A stretch of DNA of 64,000 nucleotides, taken from assembly GCF_001625305.1 (NCBI RefSeq), contig NW_017804531.1:826226-890225 (forward strand), read 5' to 3'. The DNA comes from Branchiostoma belcheri (lineage: Eukaryota; Chordata; Leptocardii; Amphioxiformes; Branchiostomatidae). The stretch's first letter is position 1. Every line of letters starts with the position of its first letter. Below are positions 22,588-34,411 of this stretch, piece by piece. The position numbers and the translations under genes were made by a program. The notes beneath the pieces are model-generated. The model was not told where the DNA came from. It worked only from the letters and a program-made list of their open reading frames with translations, and did not search any database.

Positions 22588-24849
22588 CCCTTTGACGTAT
22601 CTTTAGCTGAACGCCCATTCTCCACACCTTACCTGTTTGCATGGCATGTCAGAGCCCTGGTCGCCAGTGCCGTCCGTCTAACTCTGGCCACGGTCTTACT
22701 CTCGTCTGGCATCTGAACATATCACACTAGTAACGACGGTGGTGATGTACACATTCCAGGTCCAGCTTCTCGATGTCTGTCCTTTGTAATTGTCAAGACT
22801 TCAGTGACAATTGGTCCGCTTCAGAATCTGCACTGTTGGAGTAGTCCTGCGGGTCGGAGAAAACGGTCTTGTCTCACAGCTCCGTCGTTATAGCAGGGCA
22901 GTTCTCGCCATTTCGTTGTCCTCACTTCCCTTTGATCTCGTATGTCGTACAATGGGCATGCGTTAATGACGTCTCGGCAACTGGCATTCTAACAGGGACA
23001 CATCGAATCGCAAATCGAACGGACGTTCTTTCGAAGAAATAAAATCGAACAAAAGATCCTGTTCTTTCGAATCCCAGGCTCGGTGTCTTCTTCTTTACTC
23101 CTCCTTCCGAAAGAACGATGTGTGAACGAGTCGGAAGACGAATGCGGTGAAAGGTTGTTCAGGTCCGGACGGTTGTTTTCAGCACTTGGCGTCTGTCGTA
23201 ATTTGGCGGCTGGCTGCGAACCCGAGCCGCCGGATACCTGCAGGTGCACAGAAATTCGATCAGAGCGCTCACGGTATAATTCAATAATCCTCATTCGTGC
23301 ACTCAGTATGCAAGCCGCGCCGTCAGCTGAATACGTGAGTGACTCTGGAGGTTAGTTTGTCAGCTGCCGTTCACCGATGGCCGTGACTCGGCGCGACCTG
23401 GGTCATAAACCACCTCCTCTGGCTAACCCCCCCACCCCGGGTCTATACTGCAGGGCGTGTGGTGCTGAATATATGAGTACAGATACCGGCTAAAGATAGT
23501 CCGTACTTAGGGGCAACAGGGCGGCAGCCTATAAGCCTTTCCTGTGGTTATCTCAAGTCTTTGCGGTATATCCTTTTCAGACCTGTTACACGAGATAGCG
23601 ACGTTCCGGAAAGTTCCGCATTAAGGCAGCACACACGGGAGATATGTGCATTCTGTAGCCGTTATATAAACCTTACAAAAGACGTCTACTCTTTTTGTCC
23701 TTCTGTATAAATCCTGGACTAGACAGACACAAATAACAAATAGGTGTGCCACGGTGATGCATTTGTAGCAAAGCTAGACTCAGTTTTTTTTGTTTTGTTC
23801 CTTGCATTGAAGTACGACTTCCCAAGCTACTACTGTAAGAATCTCTGGCGTAGTTTTAAGATGAAGAAGATATATAGCGGGAGAACGAACGCCGAAGGTT
23901 TGCATTTTGCATTCGTACTAAGAGCTTGTAAAAAGTTGACTTACGTCTCCGCCTGAACAGAAAGAAAGATTTTATCTCTAGTCGTAAATCGGAGGTCCGA
24001 AGTGTGCAGTCTGCAGTCGTATGACGAATGGAACATGGAAATGGGGAGCCTGGGGTTCAAGTAAGTCCTCCCCCCCTAGAAAGCACTGCACCGATACAAC
24101 ATGTACATGTATTTATAAGCAGGGTCTATCAAAATCAATGTTATGTTTTCGGTTTTAGTCCTGCCTAAGGTAGGGTCGGTAGGTAGGTAGGGATTTTAAA
24201 ATTCTTGAAATATTTTTTTAGATGTCAGCTAAAATGATCCAACAAGTAGAGTTAAGCAATTAAGGGTCTCAAGGACCCGATTTAGAGAAAAAAAATCTGA
24301 AAATGCGTTAAAAATGGCGTTTCCGATGTCAGGGGTTGTGGAATTGAGAATTGTCCGATCGAAAAATCGTATTGCCTTACCAGAGGTCGATCAAAAAAGC
24401 TTGGGTCGGTCAGGAAACCAGAAACACAATTTTCGTCATAGGCCTAAACACAGTTTCGTGTAATGCGTACAGCTTACATGGCAGTTTCCACAGGTTGCAC
24501 TATATTAACGTGGACATATACCATGCCTGTATAATTTACGTGAGGCCGTTGAACTGTAAGTAGATCTAAGTAATTCCAGAAAGTGATCGTAAAAATTTTA
24601 TGACCTGCCACGTCGGGCTAGGGTAGACGGTAGGACATGACTGGGATGATTTTATGGACCGGTTATGGATGCTGGGTGGATCTACATCGCTAATTAGGGA
24701 GCCTTATGGGTCGTCAGAGAGTCGCTATTATAGCAACACTTAAGTTCACATAAAGACGGGTTATACTGGCGGCTCTCTGGAGGGGGCATCGACCTCTGTC
24801 CGGAAGATCGTTACTGGTTTATCAAGTTCAGCTACGCCAAAAAACACTG
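22588..24849. other. Mostly non-coding; two orphan exon-like segments
   Basis: A minus-strand segment 22712-22633 reads MPDESKTVARVRRTALATRA and on to a good CAG/GTAAGG donor. A plus-strand segment 23982-24060 lies between TTTTATCTCTAG and a GTAAGT donor and reads VNRRSEVCSLQSYDEWN and onward. Neither can be linked to a gene or family. The 22700-23420 stretch is GC-richer than its surroundings and could be a promoter. Confidence 0.25.
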
Positions 24850-25071
24850 GGTATTTTTCTTTCCAACATATATCACAAGACATGGCGCACTTTTGGCACA
24901 CTCGTGTTTTATTCCGTCACCAACGCAGACAAACGCACGGACAACGGGCAGAGGAAAGTCGTTTTAAGTGCCTTTCCCAAGGGCACTAGATCGGTGGCAT
25001 GGCAGGATTCGAACTCAGGACATCTTGATTCCGAGCCGAACGCTCTTTCGTTATGCCTCACGACCCCACAT
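24850..25071 (-). mobile_element. tRNA-derived SINE, family 2
   Basis: On the minus strand the head reads GGGGTCGTGAGGCATAACG, then GAGTTCGAATCCTGCCATG, a tRNA-like promoter B box (GTTCGAATCC). The body GATCTAGTGCCCTTGGGAAA and the following GGCACTT match the copies at 50335 (plus) and 47330-47453 (minus). Confidence 0.75.
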
Positions 25072-25489
25072 TGGGTATTTACTTTACATCTAATCGGCAA
25101 AGCCTCTCCTTTGCCAGTCTTCTTGCGGATTTATAATGACATGCCTTGTTTAATTTTCTATATGCAACTTTTGCACTAATCGTGGTCTATGGTAGTGCCT
25201 ATGGTATTACATTGAAAAATGTTGTGCGTTAAAGACGATCTCTTTAAATGTTGCGAGTCGCAACCAGGCCTAGCCTAAGGAATGAGTCTTTCAAACTATT
25301 GCAACAGTAAATGGTGGAATAAAGTAGTTGAGAACTTTTCCATGCCAGAGCTACCGTAACGGTATATTATCCCGATATGAATATTAAAGTCACGTAAGGC
25401 AATAATCACAGTTAGGAGGTGCGTTTGTAAGAAACGTGCCGCGTAACGTCGTAAGGCATAAATGATCACCTTGTTAGTTTCCTGCGACT

Positions 25490-26330
25490 TACTCAGTCCA
25501 TTAATGTCTTCATCTGATCTATTGCCTCTCTCATTATCTCAAGATGAAGCGAACTATTCCTCTTAAAACCAGAACAGGAAGGGTCTAAGATAGAGGAGTT
25601 GACAGGCGTCTTGGGTAAGTTGTAGCCTACTTTATGAAGCCTATAGCTCGTCTTTTAACAGATAGTTTTATTTTTTGACGAACGTCTCTCTCATTATCAC
25701 AGGATGAAGCAAGCTATTCGTCTTCAAACCAGAACAGGAAGGGTCTAAGATATAAGAAAAGTTGACAGGCGTCTTGGACAAGTTATAGCCTACTTGATGT
25801 AGCGTATAACTCAGTTTTATTTTTGAGTTGTAAAAATCGCCTCTCCAAGACGAATGCCTCTCTCATTATCACAAGGTGAAGCGAGCTATTTTTCTTCAAA
25901 ACAGAACAGGAAGGGTGTAAGATAGAAAGGTTGACAGGCGTCTTGGGTCGTCTTTTAACAGATAGTTTTACTTTTTTGAGTCGTAAAAATAATCGCCTAC
26001 AAGACGAATGTCTGTCTTATTATCACAAGATGAAGCAAGCTATTCGTCTTCAAACCAGAACAGGAAGGGTCTAAGATATAAAAAAAGTTGACAGGCGTCT
26101 TGGACAAGTTGTAGCCTACTTTATGTAGCCTATAGCCCGTCTTTTAACAGATAAATTCATTTTTTGACGAATGTCTCTCTCATTATCACAAGATGAAGCG
26201 AGCTATTTCTCTTAAAACCAGAACAGGAAGGGTCTAAGATAGAAAAGCTGACAGGCGTCTTGGGTCGTCTTTTGACAGATACTTTACTTTGTTGAGTTGT
26301 AAAAATCGCCTGGAAGACGAATGTCTGGGT
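25490..26330 (+). repeat. Tandem array of about 160-bp units, five copies
   Basis: The phrase TTGACAGGCGTCTTGG (or its variant) recurs at about 25600, 25762, 25932, 26089 and 26249, spacing 157-170. Each is preceded by CAGAACAGGAAGGGTCTAAG and followed by CGTCTTTTAACAGATA-like text. Copies are diverged and vary in length. No coding meaning is seen. Confidence 0.82.
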
Positions 26331-27785
26331 AACTTCCTATCACTCTGTCCATCTCTGCAAAGTGAAGCGGAGACAGGCCAATCCACGTGATCTATGGTAC
26401 TCTTTGCGAACACAACGGAAGAGAATACGTCTCTCCGGCCAACAAAACGTCGGCAAGACCCGAAACCAACCATCAATCCTCGGATATATCGGACCGTTTT
26501 CCTTTCTTCCTTCCGTCTTAATGTTTGGATCCAATCTTAAAGCGAAGATAAATCTTAGTTTTACGGACTTTGGGGGGTTGTACAGATGTTGGGAGCATAC
26601 ATCAGAAGAGTGGAAGTACCTGGCCATTATTTGGTATGAGTATGTGAAGCATTTCCCAACGGCGGAAACATCATGATGGTTCCTTTCATATGTTATGACT
26701 CCCGGCCTCGCTGGAAGTGGGGTTCTTAATGGTAGCATATTTCAAACTACAAGACAAGTCTGGGACATATTTTTCTGGAACACATGTATAGATCTCCCCC
26801 TCCTAATAGCCTGGGTACACATAGACCTGTCCAGTTGTATGCAGATATAAACTATTGATTAAAAGTAATTTTCGTACTGAATAAAGAGACTATATTTTAC
26901 ACAACCAAGTCTTATATTCAGCCGACGTTTCGTTGACCGTCTGTTACCTTCCTGGGGGCAATTCTGGTCGAAACAGCGACAGCTCTGCTGCATAAAAGAC
27001 TTGGTTGTGTAAAATGAATCTCTTTAATCAGGGACTTACCAACCCGATGAAACTATTCACGGATGCGTTTCGTGATATACAAAGAAGTGCAAATAAGTTA
27101 CTCCTCTCCTGTAAAATTATACAACAGGTTTCCTGTGTAGTGTCGTTGGAAATTATCATATAATTCATCCTTTGACATATGAAACATGAATTGTTTTTAT
27201 TTCAAGCAAACTATTGGTAGATAAATTGAAGAGAAGAGGCCCCTAAATAGAAAATTCAGACTCTTTCAGAATTTTCTGTATTGAGTGTTGTTTACCTAGA
27301 TGTGTAACTTTCACCAACGTATTAGTACAGTCAACTCCGTGCTGGTGGCACTAGACTGCAGCTGCAGCACCGTACAGTAGATTACGTTGTTCCTCTTACT
27401 AAAATGAATACAGCCAGACACCTCAATGCTTACATTAGCCCTGACGGCTCTCGAGGCCCGGGAATTCCCTCCCTCATAAGTCTCCCTCCCTCTCATCACA
27501 CATGAGCAGGTCCGTGACTGATGGAGCGTTGCCGGCTCTCCCTCCCCGCACCGCCAGCCAAATGCACCATTATATCCGACAAACTATTAGGCGGTTATGA
27601 ATGATTACGGATCCGCGCGTACGCTCTAAACGTGATGAATGCGAGTCCTGAACAGATATTGGGAGCGCCATTCGCGCGGTCACGGATCCAAACTATGGAG
27701 TACTGCACTCCGTGAATAGTTTCATCAGGTTGGTTAGTTACTGAGTAAAGAGACTCTTTTCACACAACCATGTCTTTTATTCACA

Positions 27786-27827
27786 GCCGACGTTTCGGTG
27801 ACCGCCGTCTGTCACCTTCCTCAGGGC
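27786..27827 (-). ncRNA. Hammerhead-ribozyme-like motif
   Basis: Minus strand: GCC, core CUGAGGA, one extra A, stem II GGUGAC paired with GGUCACC around a small loop, GAAAC, GUC, GGC. The core fits CUGANGA and GAAA, the cleavage triplet is GUC, and GCC/GGC would form a short stem I. Stem III is only ACGU, which could form between two copies. The extra A before stem II makes activity uncertain. Confidence 0.5.
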
Positions 27828-27999
27828 AATTCTGACTGGTTCACATTGCACTGTGGCACAGGTGTCACTGCTATAGATGCATTCTCAAACATGCAATATT
27901 TACATATGTAGTACACATACGTGGTTACAGGGAACTGTATCTACAATGCGGTCCCAAACGAACATGGACACTGCAGTGCAATGTGGACCAGTCAGAATT

Positions 28000-28038
28000 G
28001 CCCTGAGGAAGGTGACAGATGGTCACCGAAACGTCGGC
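28000..28038 (+). ncRNA. Hammerhead-ribozyme-like motif
   Basis: Plus strand: GCC, CUGAGGA, A, stem II GGUGAC / GGUCACC, GAAAC, GUC, GGC. It is the inverted partner of 27786-27827, from which it differs in the stem II loop. Confidence 0.52.
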
Positions 28039-28205
28039 TGTGAATAAAACACTTGGTTGTGTAAAAAAAAGAGTATCTTTACTCCGGAGTACTGCACTAT
28101 AGACGCTGAATAAAGAAATGGAGAAATGAAATGTCGTCTTGTATAAATATGAAATGTTATAATCTGCTGTTCCATTTCTAATGACAAGAAACATGGTCTA
28201 TTAGT

Positions 28206-28505
28206 AGCGAGCCTAGTCCAGTGGTTAGCAGTCCTGCCTCTGGACCAAGAGGTTGGGAGTTCGAATCCTTGCTGTTGTCGCTCACCCGACATGCACGCTA
28301 CTGGAAGGGGTCGCAGTCCTTAGGTTGGAACGTTACGCTGTGGTGCACTGTTCATTGTGCTTGTCGAAAAGAGCTAGTGGGATTTTCCCCGGTACAATGA
28401 ACCTGTAAATACTGTCTGTACATAGCTTCTATCTTCCCTGTCATGACCAGTGGAAGAGAAGCTCTTCAGTGAGCTAAAACTGGATCGAGATCACTTTCCT
28501 TTGCC
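28206..28505 (+). mobile_element. tRNA-derived SINE, family 1
   Basis: A box TAGTCCAGTGGTTAGC and B box GGGAGTTCGAATCC make a tRNA-like head. The body contains CTTGTCGAAAAGAGCTAG, CCCCGGTACAATGAACCT and ACTGTCTGTACATAGC. It is nearly the same, over about 300 bases, as the inverted copy at 41180-41483. Confidence 0.86.
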
Positions 28506-29011
28506 ATTCGCCTTAAGTTACAGTGTATTGTCACAGGCATCTTCTACTCAGTTAAGTTCTAACCAGAGGCCCCAATATGCAGCGGAGACCTGTCAAATTA
28601 CTACATTGGTCATTCGTAATGGAGTGTTCTTTTAAGGTTCGTCGTGGGGATTAAGCACATCAGTCTTTTCCCTGCACCAGAGAGGTCATGTACAGTGCAA
28701 ACAGCCCAGCCTTTTTAACTTGAACCTGGAGTTTTACGAATACTGTCAGCAAAGAAACTGTTCCTTTGATTAGAGTTTAGCGATAGAACACAATCTAGTG
28801 CTTGGCGAACTTACTGTTTAATCTACGGGGAGCAATTCATTGCAATATAACAACGCGATAAGAACAGTTCTATGGTTCCTGGGCCATCTGTGAGACTATT
28901 TATAATGCCCCCCTGAGGTATGTTGATTTAGCATTAAATCTATGATTTTAGAAGAAATTAACGGATACATGGCGGGAGGCCATCTTTTACTTGAAAACAA
29001 ACAGACAGACG

Positions 29012-29020
<9 letters not shown>

Positions 29021-29046
<26 letters not shown>

Positions 29047-29088
29047 GTACATACGCACACACTCAAACACACACACACACAAACACAT

Positions 29089-29146
<58 letters not shown>

Positions 29147-29222
29147 ACACACAAACAAACAAACAAACAAACACATAAACATACATACAAACAAACAAAC
29201 AAACAAACACATAAACACACAC
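29021..29222 (+). repeat. (CA)n microsatellite with CAAA and CATA interruptions
   Basis: An almost unbroken AC-dinucleotide run, ending in (AAAC)n and TACATACA segments. The open frames across it on both strands are artefacts. Confidence 0.97.
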
Positions 29223-31710
29223 AAGCTACCACTATATCTTTGGCTTTACAGCTCATGTATTTTGCAGCTGACAAACTGGGAAAACGAACCGAATCGCATT
29301 ACCGTAATCCCAGGAGTCCCTTGATTAGATAAATCCAATTAGCCGTGGAGGTTAGAGTATTGCAAAATCAATTCTAACGTAATCCTGACGTTTTCTTGGC
29401 CCGGATTGGCTGGAGATGGATTACGCAGACGTGAGCCTCTGTTCTCTTAGCGCAGACACCACATCATGACTTCACTTTCATTACTATGCTATATATGGTA
29501 AAACCTGTCTACCAGCTTCACAAAGGATATTCCAGCAGTCTTCTTCTTCCTTTGCACTGCTAAGCCAAATAATGATCGGATTATTAGCAGTTGCACTTAC
29601 ACATGCTAGTTACAAAAAAATGAACTGTATGAATAAACAAGGCGAAATAGATGTAAGGGCAAGGAGGAACATAGGTAACTGATTCTGTGTGTGCAAAAGC
29701 ACATGCATATGCTACAAGTTTAGTACAGGGCTAATTAAACACCACCAGGAGTCATAAAAAGACCATATAATCATAAATTGTGACTGCAAAAATCGAGCAT
29801 CATGCTTGTGCTGCATTAATGTGATTCATATATGTATAACGTTATATATATTATACGTGGCCCTTTCCACGTACGCCAGTAATTAATTCGTTCCCAATTT
29901 CCCAGAAGTACAAATGTGTGCACACATCTCCAGATATGGCACCGATCCATATAACCGTGTGCCACCAAAGGTCGGGACAGAACCATACGACAACACGACG
30001 AGAGTAAAATGAAAGAAATGCCGCCATTTCTGACCAATAAATCAATCATAGGAACAACGTGTAGACGTGTAAACTTATAGCAGCGCCACCATGCTTGTAG
30101 GATTTATAGATCCAAGACGGTATGTCAGAAAAGAAGTTGTTCAAAGTGTAGTCATTAGTAAATATGCATAGTCATAAAATCAGGCATCTAAAATAGAGCA
30201 AAATCAACTCCTGTACATCTTGGTGGTAACTAATATTAATTACTGGTGTTCGATCTCATTGCATTTGAAAACTAGAATGTATGTCAATAAGAAATAGTTT
30301 TGCATCTTGTATATTAGCGAAGTGATAAATTCATTCTATTTGATGACTTGGCACGTGAAGAGAGACCTTAAGTGTACCCTACTAGTGCATTCCAAACGTA
30401 CATAATCCAATGACTTACTACAAGGATCATGCAACCAACGGCAATGTGTGTACCAAATTGCCATTTTAACTACCCTGGTCTGCCAGCCTAGCTAAGAACG
30501 AGTGACATTTTAACGGTCTAATTATCTAATTGCCTCTCGCCATTATGACCACGTTATTTACGAGAAACGTTTAAACGACATCATGAAGAGCGAAGCGGCG
30601 TCTGGTCCCGGCAGATTGCCGCAGAGGAAGATGCCGTGCTGAGGTGAAGGATGTCCTGTTGTAATGGAAGACCGCACTTGTCTGAACAGGTTTAATGGCG
30701 GCCCGTCAACGCGTCACGGCCGTGTAGGCTTTACCTATCTATCCCTCCCAGCCGTTTGCTTCAGCTATGAACAGGAAATGCTACAGCGTCGGATAATGAG
30801 GAACACCTCGTATCTTTTGTGAGGTGTAGGCGCGAGTGAATTGGAATCCCTAGATAATTGTAAAGGTTTTCACAACAATTACCGCAGACCGCTGTGAAGA
30901 ACATAAATCGCAGCACATTCAGACACCTCCCCACACACACACATTTGTAGCAACAGTGATTATATTATATACTCTGGAGAAATGTCTCTATAAGTCAAAT
31001 ACTGCAAATCAGTTCGTTTATTAAATGGTATTCCGCGTGTGTACGTATTAAATGGTGAGCTGTCACAGAGTTTATCATGTATTCAGTACACATATTGCCT
31101 AAAGAAATAACCCAGTTATCATGATAGTGAAAAATTGCACTTGTAGCATTTTTGCTGTTCTGCAATAATAAGGTAAACATGTAAAATATTATACCAATGG
31201 ATTTTCGAAAACCTCTTGGTTAATGACCCCATCACCGTGCAGGTGCCAAGGTAACACTCAGAGGCACTGTTGATTTGAAACATCTTCGGATACAAGTTTT
31301 ATTTCAACTTCAAAAGAAACACAAAGGGAGCAGGTCCTTATCATTGCCATTGCCATAATTTATTGTATCTTGATTTTATTGTTTGTACGTGACTTTATGT
31401 ATTTTCTTTATTTGTGTAATACAGGGCCCCACTGAAAAGCAGTGTCATCACTGAGTGGGAAACCCTGTATAAATACGACGGAAAAAATAAAAGTCACAGA
31501 GTACGAGGGGTTGCGCTCAAGTGTACCAATGGCTTTAGGCCAAATGTCTGACCACCGGATAGCGAATGAGTTTGTCTTGTTGAGGTTAGAATGTAATGCA
31601 GACCATGATGTTATCAGAAGTTGCGGAGACAACCGTCGTGACTACCCATGGCTGATCTTTAGTCGGGTTATTACATCGTCTGATACACAATATACCTGCA
31701 TTACAGAACG
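29223..31710. other. Non-coding DNA, possible regulatory islands
   Basis: No gene was found. Stretches such as 29330-29480 and 30480-30800 are of mixed composition with homeodomain-like sites (CCAATTAG, CTAATTATCTAATT, GGATTA) and lack repeats, so they might be conserved regulatory elements. Nothing proves it from one sequence. Confidence 0.25.
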
Positions 31711-32680
31711 CACGTCTCACTTATAATCCTAGTAAGGTGACCTAGTAAGCTTGTCTTTCATAAGATTACATTTGATGGCGTTAAATTTTCACTAAACTTA
31801 TAACTCAGAAATACTCAATTATAATCATAATAAGTTGACCTGTGACCGTATCACAAGCGAGCCTTTCATAAGACCTCAGAACTCTTCACTTATAATCCTA
31901 GTAAGTTGACCTATGACCGTAACACAGGCTTGTCTTTCGTACATAAGATTACGTTTGATGGCGTTTAATTTTCAATAAACTTATAACTCAGAAGCCCTCA
32001 CTTATAATCCCAGTAAGTTTACCCGTGACCGCTTCACAAGCTTGCCTTTCATACATAAGATTATGTTTGATGACGTTTAATTTATACCAAACTCATAACT
32101 AAGAACTCCTCACTTGTAATCTTAGTAAGTTGACCTGTGACCGCATCATAGCTTGTACGTTGTCCTTTCATAAAGTTCACGTTTGATGACGTTTAATTTT
32201 CCCCCAAACTTAATAACACAGAAATACTCAATTATAATCATAGTAAGTTGACCTGTGACCGATTACACAAGAGAGCCTTTCATAAGACCCCAGAACTCTT
32301 CACTTATAATCCTAGTAAGTTGACCTATGACCGTAACACAGGCTTATCTTTCGCACATAAGATTGCAATTGATAACGTTTAATTTTTACAAACTCATAAC
32401 TAAGAACTCCTCACTTATAATCCTAGTAAGTTGACCTATGACCGTATCACAAGCTTGTCTTTCATAAGATAAGATTACGTTTTATGACGTTTAATTTTCA
32501 CCAAACTTATAACCCTAGTAACTTGACCTGTGACCACATCACAGCGTTGGATGACGATTGTAATCTTCACGAAACTTAGGACTCAGAACTGCTCACTTAT
32601 AATCCTCGTAAGTTGACCTATGACCGGATCACGAGCTTGTCTTTCAGAAGATTACATTTGATGACGTTTAATTCCCTCCC
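31711..32680 (+). repeat. Tandem array of about 80-120-bp units, nine or so copies
   Basis: Each unit holds CACTTATAATCCTAGTAAGT followed by TGACCTATGACCG, then AAGCTTGTCTTTCATA, and a TTTGATGACGTTTAATTTTC block with ACTTATAACTCAGAA. Some units are short and some lack the middle block, so two sub-repeats have been shuffled. Diverged, AT-rich, non-coding. Confidence 0.85.
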
Positions 32681-32962
32681 GCGGACCGTGGACCCACATT
32701 CCTTGCCGCGCGGTCACCGCTGATTGCTCCTGTGACTGATTAATAACGTGTTTGTAGTGGCAGATTCGGGTCAGGGCGCCAAACAACCCGCGCCATTATC
32801 CACATCAAAACCGCGAGCGCTCAAAGGGATCTCGCCAGGTCTAGTTTCTTATCAACCTATTCTCCTCCCCAGTGGCTCGCCCTCTGGTAGATTGATTGGG
32901 ATCCGCGGAACTCTAATCCTCGGAACAATTCCCTTCAGAATCCATCCACGGTTCATTTTCTT

Positions 32963-33350
32963 GGTTATTGTGATGGAGTAGATAATCAATGAGCTTCTAG
33001 GCAAGCCTAACAATACTCCAACAAATGAGAAGCCGACTGTAATAGTACTGAGCTCGCGGCTATGCTTGGAATTTCAATTACAAACATGTCAAATATATGA
33101 CTGCATCCAACTGTCATCGAGTGGAATTCTTTGAAACTTCAACTTGATTTTACACCATGGTTATTATGATTAAGTAGATAATCAATGGAGCTTCTAGGCA
33201 AGCCTAACAATACTCCAACAAATGAGAAACCGAATGTGATAGTACTAAGCTCGCGGCTATGCTTGGAATTTCGATTTCAAACATGTCAAATATTTGACTG
33301 CATCCAACTGTCTTCAAGTAGTATTTTTTTTTAACTTGAATTTGTTTTCG
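32963..33350 (+). repeat. 196-bp tandem duplication
   Basis: Two adjacent copies share AGTAGATAATCAATG, AGCTTCTAGGCAAGCCTAAC, AATACTCCAACAAATGAGAA and CGCGGCTATGCTTGGAATTT. Few differences separate them. Non-coding. Confidence 0.85.
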
Positions 33351-34411
33351 CACCAATGATAATTTGTCACTTAACTGTGCCCTACAAATTTGGATCCAGT
33401 ATGTTCCTCCACAAAGAAGGGCGTGAAGACCATGCATATATATGGGGATTGTAAAGATGACGATCAAGCTAAATCTTAATCAGTTCTACACAGCACTATA
33501 GATGAATGCGGAAGTGATCATCAGTGTTAACACATCCTAAAATCGTGTCATAAATACAACTACAATCCATAGACCTACTTCTGAACCAGAATATACATGT
33601 ACCATCCTCTCAGACTGCAACAGACTAACCGGGAACCTAACCAAACCTTTTGCACTGTTTAAAAGATCCACAAAGGCATTTCCATCCCAACTTTTAACAC
33701 AAGTCATGGTGACGGCACACTCAAGTAGTTTTTTCAACTTATTTTATGCCGCCACCAACGCACCAAGACAGCAGACAATAGCCATTTCGTTATGTGAGGA
33801 CAGTCGTGTAGAGGCGTTTTGTTTCACACCTGTCTCGATGTTGGAGACAGATTTGAATATATCTTTACATGTAATGGTCCACACAACGCAAAAATAGGTA
33901 GATATATAAAGGATTGCTTTGCTATTAGAAAAAATACCGAAACTTGTGATTAACCCACTCGATTGTAACACTTTACCAAAGACTTGTGCTATTCCTTATT
34001 ATTTGAATAATTACGATATAGATATGTTAGGTTTTTATTCGACATTAGGTCTTATTCAACACACTTATTTTATTGTTGTTACTCTCTTTATGTAGTTTGC
34101 CATACACTGTACCATGTGCAATTGTCGTGCAATAAAGTTCTTCTTCTTTTATTTACCTCATTTTGCGCATTGATTGACTAAGATGAATGTTCTCCTCTCG
34201 TCTGTACCGTCACCTCAGTGATGACGCATGACATGACACGCGTCTGATCCGTCCTCAGGGCCGGTTTGATCTTTGACCTTTAGAACAGGGCAGCAGGTGC
34301 ATGAAGCAATGACGTCAAGCCGTCACATTAACCACCATTAAACGACCGATCGCGTCAGAGTAATAGGGAGATAGCGCACGCCGAGGTGGCAAGACGTGGG
34401 CGGGACTTAAA
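33351..34411. other. Non-coding DNA with SINE and LINE tails
   Basis: Around 33700-33775 there is a fragment resembling the 3' half of SINE family 2 in antisense (TTATGCCGCCACCAACGC). At 34085-34150 is a LINE-like 3' tail (GTGCAATAAAGTTCTTCTTC). No gene is seen. Confidence 0.35.

Larger units (their letters stand above)
26870..28085. mobile_element. Inverted pair of Penelope-type repeat ends
   Basis: The block ACTTGGTTGTGTAAAA, then CTCTTTA, then CCGATGAAACTATTCACGGA at about 26998-27065 recurs inverted at about 27700-27775. Hammerhead-like modules lie at 26921-26959 (decayed), 27786-27827 and 28000-28038; the last two are inverted to each other and share flanks such as TGGACCAGTCAGAATTGCC. 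A partial copy lies at 47170-47280. Such ends with internal hammerhead motifs are known from Penelope-like elements and retrozymes. No protein-coding part remains. Confidence 0.55.

Noticed and set aside
26340-26738. Overlapping open frames of more than 100 codons on both strands
   Set aside because: Neither product shows a domain or splice context, and each is the shadow of the other.
27786-28038. Reading the GGTGACAGACGGTCACC hairpins as ordinary transposon ends
   Set aside because: They are internal, flanked by CUGANGA and GAAAC at fixed spacing, and similar cores with other stem sequences occur elsewhere; a ribozyme-like fold explains this better, though activity is unproven.
28896-29332. 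Cys/Val and His/Thr open frames on both strands
   Set aside because: Pure translation of a CA dinucleotide run.
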